From Siphonodentalium dalli (Eukaryota > Mollusca > Scaphopoda > Gadilida > Siphonodentaliidae), in assembly GCA_032622095.1 (NCBI GenBank), contig CP136062.1, positions 8,211,710 through 8,275,709 of the forward strand: a DNA stretch of 64,000 nucleotides, in the 5' to 3' direction. The notes under the pieces were generated by a model. That model was given only the letters and a program-made list of their open reading frames with translations, was not told where the DNA came from and ran no database searches. Positions within the stretch are counted from its first letter, which is position 1. Each line of letters begins with the position of its first letter. The position numbers were made by a program, and so were the translations under genes. Positions 12,079 to 22,747 of the stretch are shown here, in pieces.

Positions 12079-12153
12079 GGCATCACCCGGAAACCCAACC
12101 CAGTCAACCATCCAAAGACTAACCGAGCTTGACGTTGCGTCTAACGACCGTGT
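12079..12153 (-). pseudogene. 5S rRNA-like sequence, copy 2
   Basis: Minus strand: GCAACGTCAAGCTCGGTTAG, then TCTTTGGATGGTTGACTGGG and TTTCCGGGTGATG. It aligns with the internal and 3' parts of 5S rRNA and with copy 1 at 11883-11983. The 5' part has decayed and the GGTGACC box has become GGTTGAC. It is more degenerate than copy 1. Confidence 0.65.
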
Positions 12154-12496
12154 CCAAGAAATCTAAACCTCTCGGGTAGAAGAGTTATAGATCTGCCTTC
12201 TATATTTACAACCATATTATTCCTTTTCATGAAAATAAATTAAATTTAAAGCAAGTCGAAGATGTTAAATAAGTTATGTTTAAAAATATTATGCAATAAT
12301 GCATGAAATTGATAAGTTTACGTACAGACGACCACGATACAATCGTAAGCGGAAATATTTCCGTCGCAGGAAGTAACCGGTAGCTCGTTGCGCATGCTAA
12401 CATCAACATAGTTGGTCATAAATTGATATCAAGCGCTGTTTGATTTTAGATGCGAAATGTGGATATCCTTGGTCACCTCCACTTGCGATGTAATCG

Positions 12497-12504
12497 CAGC
12501 CGTA
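12497..12504. repeat. left target-site duplication of hAT element
   Basis: CAGCCGTA here against CAGCCGTG at 13488-13495, directly outside the terminal inverted repeats. Seven of eight bases match, and eight is the hAT target length. Confidence 0.7.
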
Positions 12505-13487
12505 TAGGCCTGTAACGATTCATCGTGATTTCGATTTATCGCGATTCGTCATTCATGATTCTATACGCGATTCATTTGTCTGTAATTTCGATTCACTACG
12601 ATACAGTTCCGCTTCCGTATTATGCAGTTACCATCCAAAGTAAATCAGGACCCCTCGTTCGTTTCCGTAAGCTGTGAATGCTTACGAAGTTTTATTGGAA
12701 GTAAATCTGTAAATTTCGTTTGTTTCCGTGAGCTCGCACTTTGACCTTTGACACAAACGTTGGCGGAAGTGATATGACTGACCTCCGTAACCTAGCCTCA
12801 GACTGTAAGCCATGCTCTGATTGGTTTAATTTGATGAACTGCTGTGATTTCAATCAATCAAATACTAGTATGTTGGATATATCGTCTGCGCAAAACAACA
12901 ACACGTCGGCCGTGGAAAGATGTCTGCTCAAGAAAGCTTAAAACTTGTCAATCCGACAGCGGCCTACAGGTAGAAAATCTGGCAGTATTTCGGTTTTGGG
13001 ACGTAACCCTTTGAGGATGGAAAGCCATGCATTAAGACAGACATAACTAAAACGATATGCAAATTATGTTCGACGGCAACCTCTTACAAGACTGGTGTTA
13101 CGACCAACATGTCACACCATTTGAAACGACATCATTCTCAGCCAGCTGTTGTGATTATATGATATATAAACAGATGAGTGAGAAACTTTTCAACTCTTCT
13201 ACTGTCTTCAGTATCAATATGTCATGTTGTACTGGTATTTCCGGATGTGTACGAGTATACTACATTACTACATACTACAATACACATATAACTAAACAAT
13301 TATGAAAGTCCACAGTAATATTAGAAAAACTATCATTAAAACTCAACCTGAGAGTTGGGCAAATTTGGACTGTTGAATAGCTATTTACTCGTGGGATAAA
13401 ATTTTGCCTATCACGATATGTATCGTATCGTTGGCCCCGTATCGCGATACATATTGTATCGTGACCAAGCATATCGTTACAGGCCGA
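12505..13487 (+). mobile_element. short degenerate hAT transposon
   Basis: A 983-bp element. Left end TAGGCCTGTAACGAT; the right end read in reverse is TCGGCCTGTAACGAT. Subterminal regions on both sides are rich in ATCGTGAT/ATCGCGAT words, as in hAT elements. Eight-bp target duplications (one mismatch) lie outside. Inside is a decayed BED zinc finger (12920-13162), so this is an internally deleted copy that keeps only the start of the transposase. Autonomy is lost. Confidence 0.8.
12920..13162 (+). pseudogene. hAT transposase N-terminus (BED zinc finger)
   Basis: From ATG at 12920 the frame reads MSAQESLKLVNPTAAYR, a stop (TAG 12971-12973), KIWQYFGFGT, a stop (TAA 13004-13006), then PFEDGKPCIKTDITKTICKL, CSTATSYKTGVTTNM, SHHLKRHHSQPA, and ends at TGA 13160-13162. 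The order WQYFGF, CKLC, TTNMxxHLKRHH is the BED finger of ZBED/hAT transposases, with the zinc ligands C-x2-C and the two His in place. The catalytic RNase-H-like domain is absent. Two in-frame stops show it is dead. It lies inside the TIRs of the 12505-13487 element. Confidence 0.85.
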
Positions 13488-13495
13488 CAGCCGTG
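13488..13495. repeat. right target-site duplication of hAT element
   Basis: CAGCCGTG, partner of CAGCCGTA at 12497-12504. Confidence 0.7.
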
Positions 13496-14044
13496 TGTAC
13501 GTAAACATCGTAGCTGGCAATGGTCGTAGGGTAGTCAATCACATTCTTTAGAACAACATATGCTATCATAATGTACGATGAGATTGCAATCGTCTGAACA
13601 AACTATTCCTCCACTTACGATTGTATCTTGGTCGTCTGAACATACACTAAGTTGTTCCCACAGTATGTTATACTTGTGATAGTTAGTGTTAGTTACTAGT
13701 ACAGTATGCATGCATGCACAGTGTTCACCTGCCCTGGCGTATTGTGATAATCACCAACCAATCATCATAAATTAGGAAATGATGGAATCGAGATAAAAAA
13801 AGATGCATGCAAATTTCAATGACTTGCCTAAAAACCAGGTAGAAAATGTAATGTTGCGAAAAATACATAATAATGCAATACTTCAGTATGGACAGTATGT
13901 CGTGATATAATATTAGTATACGAACATTTGCAAAACTAACTGTCAAGACTCAAGCAAGGTTTCGGTCAACATTGTGTGGCTATATAAATCACTAAACACT
14001 CACATGACGCAAATATTCTATTATTGGCTGACCTCGGGTTAAGT
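13496..14044. other. no gene seen
   Basis: AT-rich single-copy-looking DNA; a short TGCATGCATGCA run at about 13706. No coding, tRNA or repeat signal recognised. Confidence 0.5.
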
Positions 14045-14138
14045 CAGAACGAATCGTGTTATGTTCCAGGTTTTCTGCTGTGATGACTTGCTTTCACATG
14101 CCCAAGTTGTACCCACTAACCAAGTTGTCCCTACCATC
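14045..14138 (+). repeat. 94-bp inverted repeat, left arm
   Basis: Begins CAGAACGAATCGTGTTATGT and continues through TTTTCTGCTGTGATGA, CTTTCACATGCCCAAGTTGT and ACCAAGTTGTCCC. The reverse complement with few mismatches is at 19339-19432. Confidence 0.85.
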
Positions 14139-14186
14139 TAGGAAGCCCAGGTTAGACCGTTAACTTCTGGGTTGCCCTGACTGATG

Positions 14187-14574
14187 TACCCTGCTGGACA
14201 AAACAAGTGTCCATTGGCACCGCGGTGTATTTGCCGTTCGACCGCGGTGTCAGAGTTTGTAACTGCAGTTGAGCACCGCGGCTGAGCGGCAAGTACACAG
14301 CGGCCAAACGTCAAGTACACATGTACACCATGGCCGAAAAGAAACTACAACGGGGCCGCATGGCATGTACACCGTGGTTAGATTTATGGTTTGTATTGTC
14401 TTTTTTCAGTTTAATGAATGTACACAGCGGTAACTACACCATGGCCGAATGGCAAATACACCGCGGCCCAACTGTAGTTAGCCGGTGGAGCCGCGATGTA
14501 GTTGCATTTCGGCCGCGGCGGCAACGATAACCGCACCGTGGTTAAGTGGGACACTTGTTTTACCCAGCAGGGTA
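14187..14574 (+). mobile_element. TA-flanked MITE, copy 1
   Basis: 388 bp including the flanking TA. Left end CCCTGCTGGACAAAACAAGT; the right end in reverse starts CCCTGCTGGGTAAAACAAGT. Both ends are bordered by TA, the target of Tc1/mariner-type elements. The interior is GC-rich and made of short repeats (ACCGCGG, GGCAAGTACAC, ACCATGGCCGAA). It has no transposase. A second copy in the same orientation is at 17172-17544. Open frames inside are incidental. Confidence 0.85.
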
Positions 14575-14779
14575 AAAAGCTTGATGAGAAAGCTTATGGT
14601 ACATAAACCCGAGGCATCTGGGAGACTAGTGCTGTATGGTATTTTCGTTAATCATCAACACCAAGATACCATATGCAAACAAACGCTGCCATAGGTCAAC
14701 TTTACTTTGTAAAGTTTGAGCTATTGCCATGGCTTTGTCGTCTGTGTGTACATGTATGCGTGTGTGCGTAATTCGTCAA

Positions 14780-16200
14780 CAATACAGGCTACAGGTCGTA
14801 CCTTTGGTCAGATCATTATGAAATTTCACATAGCTGTTGACATCAACATTTAGACCGGAACGATTCATTTGGAAAAAAAAACATGGCCACCAGCGGCCAT
14901 CTTGGATTTCAATATTCAATCCATTAGAACGGTCTACAGGTCGTACTGTTCGTCTGATCATCATGAAATTTGTCATGAATGTTAATATTGACATGTAGAT
15001 GGGAACGAGTAATTTTGAGGTCATTCGACCAAAAAACATGGCCGTCGACAGCCATCTTGGATTTTACTCTTTGCATGAATAAATTCTTTGGCACGCCCTA
15101 CAGGTTGTACCTTTGGTCGGATCATCATGAAATTTGTCATGGGTGTTAATATTTACATGTAGATGGGAAACGAGTACTCTTGGGGTCATTCGGCCAAAAA
15201 ACATGGCCGCTGGCAGCTATCTCAGCTGGCTATCTTGGATTTTACTCTTTGCGTGACTAAATCCTTTGGCACGGGCTACAGGTCGTACCTTTGGTCGGAT
15301 CATCATAAAATTTGTCATGAATTTTGACAATGACATGTACCGGTAAATGGGAACGAGTCATTTTGGGGTCATTTGGCCAAACAACATGGCCGCCAGCAGC
15401 CATCTTGGATTTTACTCTTTGGATGACTAAATCCTTTAGCACGGTCCACAGATCGTAGCTTTAGTCTGATCATCATGAAATTTGTCATGGCTGTTTAAAT
15501 TGGATTGTAGATGGGAACGAGTCATTTTGGGGTCTTTCGGCTGCCCGCGGCCATCTTTGATTTCAAAATTCAATCCATTAGTACGGCTACTGTTCGTCTG
15601 GTCATCATTAAATTTGTCATGGGTGTTAATATTGACATGTAGATGGGAACGAGTAATTTTGGGGTCGTTCGGCCAAAAAACACATGGCTGCGGGCAGCCA
15701 TCTTGGATTTTACTCTTTGCATGACTAAATCCTTTCACACAGGCCACAAGTCGAACCTTTGGTCAGATCATCATGAAATTTGTCATGGTTGTTAAATATG
15801 ACATGTAGATGGGAACGAGACATGGCCACCAGCAGCCATCTTGGATTTTACACTTTGCATGACTAAATCCTTTGGCACGTGCTACAGAACGCACCTTTTG
15901 TCAGATCATTGTGAAATTTGTCATGGATGTTGACATTGACATGTAGATGAGATCGAGTAATTTTTAGGTTATTCGGCCAAAATCATGGCCGCCAGCAGCC
16001 ATCTTGGATTTTACTCTTTGCATAACTAAATCCTTTGGCATGGGCTACAGGTCGTACATTTAATCGGATCATCATGACATTTGTCATGGCTGTTGACATT
16101 GGCATTTGGTCTTAAAATGTGTCCACTGGCAGCCATCTTGGATTTTACTCTTTGCATGACTAAATCCTTTGGCACACCCTACAGTCCACTTCCCTCATCC
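14780..16200 (+). repeat. tandem repeat of ~160-bp units
   Basis: About nine diverged tandem units of 135-180 bp. Shared order: CTACAGGTCGTACCTTTGGT, GGATCATCATGAAATTTGTC, GACATGTAGATGGGAACGAG, GGTCATTCGGCCAAAAAACA, TGGCCGCCAGCAGCCATCTT, GGATTTTACTCTTTGCATGA, CTAAATCCTTTGGCAC. Related, more diverged units occur at 18230-18800 and, inverted, at 21515-21630. Minus-strand frames in it are repeat translations. Confidence 0.9.
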
Positions 16201-17171
16201 GATCATCTCCAGACTTCATATTAATCTTGATATTGATCTTACTAGATGGAAGCTATCAAATGTTTTTAAATTTTATTGGAAAACATAGCCACCTGGATTT
16301 TACATCTGTAACCATCTTGGATTTAATTTTGTATATACCGGTATACATGTATATGTATCTCTTCATGTTGATAATCTAGTATTACTTAGACATTTAAACT
16401 TTCCGCACCCCTAATCGCTCCACATTAAATTATTCCCTTTCCAAGTTGAGGTACAGTGTCATTGACACTTTCATTACATGAAGTACTTGACTTAATTATT
16501 TTAAGTGATTATTGCTGGAAATGATAATCTGTAACTGCAAACTTGATACTAGTAATAGTATTAACTATTTTGGCGCATACACATATATATACTTAGAAAT
16601 ATTTTACTTGAGTTAATAAAACTGAATTGAAATGTATATATACGGTAACTAAAACAACAGGATAAGGAGAATTGCAGATGTGATGCTATTTTCTGCCAAC
16701 AAATTAGGCCTGCAATAGTACATGTACGTGTATGGTACACTGAAATTTCCCGAGGCAGTATAATAATAAAATCTGGACTGACTGGTTGCTATTCATGTTG
16801 ACATAGGCAGCCCAATTTTATATCGGATTCCGATTTTTTGCGGTAAATTGCCAATTTGTAGAGCCATAATTGCACTCGAGATGTGTACTAATAATTTCCC
16901 CAGAAAAACTTATTCAAACAGACAAAGATGGATAACTCTAAAATCAAGTGTATTAATAATGCAATTTTGACTGAGACCATCCTTTTGACGGCGTGTATCT
17001 GGGCCAGAACATATAGAAATAACAAAACTTCCAAAATTTATATCTGATCACTCTGAGCGTTGATAGGTTCCTCGACTCGAATGATCGAATCAATTATTTT
17101 TATCCCCGAAGCCAAAGAAATAGTAATTGATGAGGGCCTGATCTGATTGAGTACCTTTAATTAAATGTCCA
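16201..17171. other. no gene seen
   Basis: Decayed edge of the ~160-bp repeat up to about 16330, then AT-rich DNA. GAGTTAATAAAACTGAATTG at about 16610 resembles the A-rich ends of non-LTR retrotransposons but is too short to assign. Confidence 0.45.
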
Positions 17172-17544
17172 TACCCCGCTGGACAAAACAAGTGTCCATT
17201 GGCACCGCAGTGTATTTGCCGTTCGGCCGCGGTGTCAGAGTTTGTAACTGCAGTTTAGCACCGCGGCCGAACGGCAAGTACACTGTGGCCCAACAGCAAG
17301 CACCCTGCGACCGAAAGGCAACTACACTATGTGCACCACGGTTAGATTTCTGGTTTGTATCGTCTTTTTTCAGTTTAATGAACGTACAGTGTTCACCGCG
17401 GCAACTACACCATGGCTGAACGGCAAGTACACCGCGGCCCAACTGTAGTTAGCCGATGGAGCTGCGGTGTAGTTGCATTTCAGCCGTGGTGGCAACGCTA
17501 ACTGCACAGCGGTTAGGTGGACACTTGTTTTGTCAAGCAGGGTA
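17172..17544 (+). mobile_element. TA-flanked MITE, copy 2
   Basis: 373 bp, same family and orientation as 14187-14574. Ends CCCCGCTGGACAAAACAAGT and, reversed, CCCTGCTTGACAAAACAAGT, both bordered by TA. Internal differences and small deletions show that the two copies are old, not a recent tandem duplication. Confidence 0.85.
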
Positions 17545-18229
17545 TGTATGCCATATACTAGAATATGTACATGCATAAAGTTATAAGCTCATCATTTTGA
17601 TATCAGAATCATATAGAAATCTTGACTTTGTGCTCTTTTCAATTTTCATAGCCTCAAAATTAATGATTGTGCAGACCCAAATAAGCACTGCGTGGGGGAA
17701 ATTTCCCGCAAAAATAATAAAGGTGCATGCATGTTTATTTGGAGCCCAGGAGTATGGGTTATGTCGTCAAAACACTATATAACACCAGGTGCCTCGGTTG
17801 GGGTCATTTAATGTTTAGGACGTCAGGGTTAAGTGAAGGGTAGGCCTACATATGTTTTTAAAAATGTGCTAATGGGTTTGCTATCGGTGGCGACGCAGTT
17901 ACTTCAACTGTGTTGCAGAATGTATGGGGGCCATTGGCAATTTGTTTTCAGTCATTTTCATTGTAAATGTGAATAGTTATTCTGTAGAATAAATTGCAGC
18001 CCTCTTAATTTACGTTGTTTGGCTTCGGCAATATGCTACGGCAACCCTTTGTCTTGGCCCAGTTTGCTTCAGCATGCCTGATTACCGTAGCAAATTATGA
18101 GAACCGGTACTGAAATTGTGACAGAAAGTCATTTGGAATGAGAATTCAAAACTATTAACTATTAAACTATTAAAATATGCCCCGGCTCCTAGCACAAGAT
18201 TTAGCCAAACTTTTGTTTTCAATTTTCTG
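17545..18229. other. no gene seen
   Basis: AT-rich DNA with one 61-codon frame lacking any recognisable feature. Confidence 0.5.
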
Positions 18230-18800
18230 GTAAAAATACCTGTACATGGCTGCTAACAGCAACAGGCAACATCTCTCATCCGATCGTCACCAAACATAAT
18301 ATGGATTCACCATAGTGACATCTAAATGAGAGATTACCCCATCGAAATTCTGGTAAAAAAACATGGCTGCCAACGGCCGTCTTGTTTTTACTCTTTGTTT
18401 GACTAAATCCTTTAGCACACCCTACATGTAACATCTCTCATCTGATCGTCACCAAACTTCATATGGATCTTCGGGGTCACATCTTGATGGCAGCTATCCC
18501 ATTTTTTCCGAATTTTGTTTAAAAAACATGTCTACCAGCAGCCATACTGGATTTCAAATTTGAATCAATCGGCACACCATGAAGCTCACAATTATTGGTG
18601 AAATGTTTTGAAAATTTAAGGGTACATTACTACATGTATGTTTGGGATCACCTCTAGATGGGAACGATTGAATTTGAACAATTTTCGATGAAATACATGG
18701 CCACTAGCAGGTATCTTGTATTTTTCTCTTTGCACACTAAATTCTTTGGCACACCCTACAGGCCACAACCCTTCATCGAACTTAATATGGATCCTCGAGG
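18230..18800 (+). repeat. diverged units of the ~160-bp repeat
   Basis: Three to four units with ACATCTCTCATC(C/T)GATCGTC, ACCAAACTTCATATGGATCT, ACATGGCTGCCAACGGCC and TTTTTACTCTTTGTTTGACT. This is the same architecture as 14780-16200 but a different subfamily. Confidence 0.8.
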
Positions 18801-19338
18801 TGACCTCTAGATAGGAATTACCATTTTAGTTTTCATTGTTGGCATACAAACATCCCTGTGGTTGTGGGGTTCCACACAGAGGTACAATGTACCACTATAA
18901 TCAAAGTAATTGACTTGAAAAACAGGGTGATACCCAGGTGAAGACCATTGTATTGCTTGTAGTATACGGTATCCACAGCGGTATCAAGATGGTCACGGCG
19001 GTGGAGTTACGGTACCGTTTGGTCAGGGACGTGGCCAGAGGGTCTCCATTGTTGGGGGGGGAGGTGGGTGTCCACTTCGGGAAATTTCAACACTGCACCC
19101 CTCCCCTTGAATCTGACCAAAAACACAATTTTGCATAATTCCATTCGCACCTTGCACCTCCCCTCTTGCCCCTCAATGCTCAGGCCTAATAACCTAGATA
19201 TATTCATAAACCATGGTTCTATATACCGGTACCCGGTATCTGAACCTGAAAATTCCATAAATACACAGAACGACATGATGTGTAAATGGGTTTGTCGATA
19301 TGAGAGGGGATGGGTTCACATCAGAAGATTGTTTGCAA
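18801..19338. other. no gene seen
   Basis: A G-run and C/T-rich patch at about 19050-19170 breaks otherwise ordinary DNA. Frames on both strands are short and featureless. Confidence 0.45.
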
Positions 19339-19432
19339 GATTGTCGGGATAACTTGGTTACTGGGTACAACTTGGGCATGTGAAAGCGAATCATCACAGC
19401 AGAAAACCTAGAACATAACACGATTCGTTCTG
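19339..19432 (-). repeat. 94-bp inverted repeat, right arm
   Basis: Reverse complement of 14045-14138 with roughly 8-10 differences. The interval between the arms is 5.2 kb and contains both MITE copies and the ~160-bp tandem repeats. Confidence 0.85.
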
Positions 19433-19622
19433 TGTCCAGTAAATATTTAGTAACACATGTTTCCTATAAGAGATCTGAATACCAACTAACTTAATGTTAC
19501 CAGTCAATGTGATTATGTCCCAAACCATGTGAACTCGGGATTAGATGCATGGCCAAGTTTGTGCCACACTCAGGAAGATTATAATCTCCACTCTATGCTA
19601 TACCAGGTCATACGTGTGTATT

Positions 19623-20180
19623 ATACCAGCGCCGAAGCCGACCCACCCAAACTCAGTTGCGGTAGTTTATGACAAACAATTTGCTTTAGTATATCTGGGA
19701 TAAATCGCAACCATCTTTCATACGGTACTTTGCGATATTATCTTTGACTGATAAATCACAAACAAATTTGCGACACTTACCTTTGCCATTGCAAAGGTAT
19801 GTTAATTTGTTTGCAAAGTATTTAACAGTTTTTATCGCAAAGATGATTGCTATTCTGTTATATAAAATTGTGAAAATGTTTGCGATTTATCGCAAATATG
19901 TTTGCGAAGTATTTTACGATCTATCGTAAAGATGTTTGCAATTTATCGCAAAGTTTTGCGATTTATCAACATGTATTTTTAAATAGATATTTGGAAAGTG
20001 ACAGGAGGGTTTTCAAAACTTGAAACCAAATTTGTTTGTGATTTATCATCAGTCAAAGATATCGCAAAGTAATTATCGCAAAGTATGAAAGATGGTTGCG
20101 ATTTATCCCAGATATACTAAAAAAAATTGTCAGAAACTGCCGCAACTGAGTTTGGGCGGGTCGGCTTCGGTGCCTGGTAT
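19623..20180. mobile_element. foldback MITE with ~150-bp arms
   Basis: 558 bp. The left arm starts ATACCAGCGCCGAAGCCGAC; the right arm in reverse starts ATACCAGGCACCGAAGCCGA. Pairing runs about 150 bp through CAAACTCAGTTGCGG, TTTAGTATATCTGGGATAAA, TCGCAACCATCTTTCATAC and AATCACAAACAAAT. TA borders both ends. The loop (about 19790-19980) is filled with TTTGCGATTTATCGCAAA-like palindromic words. No coding capacity. Confidence 0.85.
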
Positions 20181-20544
20181 TCCAGTCCCTATGTTGTTAG
20201 TTTGATTTAAAATTTGGGAAAGTCGAACAATTATGAAAAAAAAAAAACAGCGGTGTTTGAACAGGATGTCAATAAATTAGCTGACAGTGACACTCGAAAA
20301 TCTTGGCGCAAATGCTGAGCTGCTGTTTTGTCCATAGTAGTTAGTACCGTGTAAAATATTGTTACTTCATTTTCAGGATTTCCAAATTAAACCAATGGAA
20401 CTTTGGGAGCACTTTGTTAGGTTTGAGTTTCTGGGTCAATAACAATGGCTGCATAGTTAAGGAGACACACGTCTATGTATTTCATGTTTAAATAGTAGTT
20501 GTATCAGTGTATACTATATGTACATTGTTGTTTATTATTGGAGG
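20181..20544. other. no gene seen
   Basis: AT-rich spacer with one A-run at about 20237-20250; no gene recognised. Confidence 0.45.
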
Positions 20545-20735
20545 GGTGGCGTCTGGGTTGGTCAGTGGTCCAATGAGCACGGTACCGGTCAAGCTGTAGG
20601 ACCTGAGCTAGTGACTGACATGGGTTCGATTCATATGTGGCGACATCTGTCCAACTTCTTTGCCTGAAGAAAACTTTCCGATCGGCGGAGTACATATGAT
20701 ATGTGCAGACGGTGCATCGTGACTACCTATTGTAG
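20545..20735 (+). mobile_element. tRNA-derived SINE candidate
   Basis: A tRNA-like head with a box A-like TTGGTCAGTGG near 20559 and a box B-like GGTTCGATTCA at 20623-20633. Their spacing of about 60 bp fits a tRNA with a long variable region or a small insertion. A tRNA-unrelated body follows (GAAGAAAACTTTCCGATCGG). No cloverleaf closes well, so it is a SINE head or tRNA relic and not a working tRNA gene. The end is not sharply defined. Confidence 0.5.
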
Positions 20736-21049
20736 GTGACTAACCATAGATCACATGGTTTCCATCAACAACAAATGATCTGGCCCCATTGTTATATCGC
20801 CTTAGTTGTGGAAAGCAACAAAACCCCCAAAAAATTACTCAATGTTGCTACTGCCTTTCATTTATTTATTTTATATTTGTGGTTTTACGTGGCTTCCTAC
20901 AATTAAGCGATATCACAGCAAAGGCAGATTAATTGTTGGTAGAGGAAAACATGTGTGCTATACTTACACTTGTAGTTGTGTACAATTCAGTACTTAAAAA
21001 AAATTTAAGTGATTTATGCACCATCTGCTCTCATGTAAATCACTGACCA

Positions 21050-21262
21050 CTGTGAAGGTAGCCCATGTTTCCTCTGTTAATATTCCCAAGTTATTATACT
21101 AGTAATTAGATGAAAGTAGCCTGTGTTTCCTCTGTTAATATTCCGATGTTATTATAATAGTAATTAGATGAAGGTAGCGGGTGTTTCCTGTCCTTCCCAT
21201 GTTATTATCATTAGATGTAGGTACACCGGTAGTCCATGTTCCCTCTGTTCATCCCATGTTAT
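21050..21262 (+). repeat. ~59-bp tandem repeat
   Basis: Four diverged copies with GAAGGTAGCCCATGTTTCC, TCTGTTAATATTCC, ATGTTATTATAATAGTAATT and AGATGAA. The last two copies carry deletions. Confidence 0.8.
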
Positions 21263-21965
21263 TATCATATTATGCCTATGGGGGTCGGGCAGGGGGGGGG
21301 TATTTTTTTACGGGCACTTATGCGGGGGTGGGTCACTGGGTGGGTTGTTTGGTCGATGGGACTAACAAACAATTTTTTCCGCAACTCAGAACTTTTTTTC
21401 CTGCAAGTTTTTTGACTGTTTTTTTCAATGAATTTGGCTTAAAACACCTTAGAATAAGAGAAATAATGTAATTCTAACTGCTAAACTGACTGCAGGCAGT
21501 TATTGTGTTGTATTTTGTTGCAAATTTTGAAATCCAAGATGGCCGCTGGCAGCCATGTTTTTTTTTTCCGAATGACCCCAACAGACTCGTTCCTATTTAC
21601 ATGCCAATGTTAACATCCATGACAAATAGTATGCACATAAATTCATATACAGCTGTTTACAGTGAATTCCCCCCGCAAATCTGTTTTAGTGTTAAAAGGG
21701 GGTGGGTGTCCAAAAATGGTCGGAAACATTTGGACGCAGGGTGGGTGGGGCTCCCAACAAGGGTCGAAAGTAAAAAATCAGCATACGTGTCTGAAAATGT
21801 TTTCTGACCCCCCCCAGAGGGCATTTACCAGTACAGGTAGTCAAGGGCTCTGTCTGTCCGAGCATATCACCTTGTAACTCGGGTGTTGATTATCAGAGTG
21901 TGTTATCTTTTGTCATGGTGAAAGCACAGGTTGGTACCTACATTAGTTAGGCTAATTATTCAAGG
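21263..21965. other. G/C-run-rich spacer with inverted ~160-bp repeat unit
   Basis: 21515-21630 is a reversed fragment of the ~160-bp repeat (AAATCCAAGATGGCCGCTGG, ACTCGTTCCTATTTACATG). The rest holds G-runs and C-runs (21290-21300, 21808-21817). Frames of 65-100 codons are artefacts of these runs. Confidence 0.6.
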
Positions 21966-22270
21966 TACCGGTGTAACACGTCACCCCCCCAGGATATCTC
22001 CCCCCCCACCCTGGATATCTTCCCCCCATGTACGACTAAAAAATAATTTCACTCATATGATATCGTTTGGTTGTGAAAAGGCCAGAAAAATGTTTTTTGA
22101 GAATAAACAAAAATATATATTAATTTTTTATTTATTTAAAAAAAAAAAGTGACAAAATTAATTTTTTCACGAATTTGATTGTCAGTTCGTGAAATGACCA
22201 GAAAAATGTTTTGTTTTAATTCAATTTTTTTCTTTTCTTTCAAATGTTCAGGCTTGGATATTCCAGTAAT
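21966..22270 (+). repeat. left terminal inverted repeat of the satellite element
   Basis: About 300 bp, imperfect partner of 33333-33619; outermost TACCGGTGTAACA. The extra CGTCA near 21979 and length changes in homopolymer runs are the main differences seen. Confidence 0.8.
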
Positions 22271-22747
22271 GAAACAGCGAGAAATTAGCTTCTCCAAGAG
22301 AAGGTTGTTTGAGTCAGGGTTTGGGGTGGGGGGGGGGGGGGGAGATGTCCAGGTCAGGATATCTCCCCCCCACCCAGCAATTACATGACAAATAAATCAT
22401 TGTATGGATGTATTGCTTGTTTTGCTTTATATAGTCATGAAACAGCGAGAAATTAACTTCTTCTGAGAAAAAGATTTTTGAGTCAGGGTTTGGGGGGGGG
22501 GGAAATGTCCAGGTCAGGACATCTCCCACCCAGCACCTACATGAAAAATAATAATCTTATGGTTTTATCGCTCGTTTTGCTTTTTATAGTCATGAAACAG
22601 CGAGAAATTAACTTCTTCTGAGAACAAGTTTTTTGAGTCAGGGTTTGGGGTGTGGGGAAGATGTCCAGGTCAGGATAATCCCCCCCACCCGCAACTACAT
22701 GACAAACCAAATATTTTATGGTTTTATCGCTTGTTTTGCTTTATATA
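22271..22747 (-). repeat. satellite units, reversed orientation
   Basis: About three units in the opposite direction to the main array: GTCATGAAACAGCGAGAAAT, TAACTTCTTCTGAGAA, GAGTCAGGGTTTGGGG, a G-run, GTCCAGGTCAGGA, ATCTCCC. Orientation flips at about 22748, where TTTTGCTTTATATAG runs directly into AAGTTAATTTCTC. Confidence 0.9.

Larger units (their letters stand above)
11836..12160 (-). repeat. tandem 198-bp unit carrying 5S-like sequence
   Basis: Two direct copies of a unit offset by 198 bp; both start with TAACA(G)GATGAGA and contain GCACCGAA followed by a 5S rRNA-like segment. The shared flanks outside the 5S part argue for a 5S-derived retroposon or 5S repeat relic and not for chance similarity. 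Confidence 0.65.

Noticed and set aside
14321-14694. 69-codon ORFs in the MITE (Trp/Arg-rich)
   Set aside because: They lie within the GC-rich interior of a non-autonomous MITE; the second copy does not conserve them.
20545-20735. Functional tRNA gene
   Set aside because: Box A- and box B-like words are present but no cloverleaf or acceptor stem closes; a SINE head is more likely.
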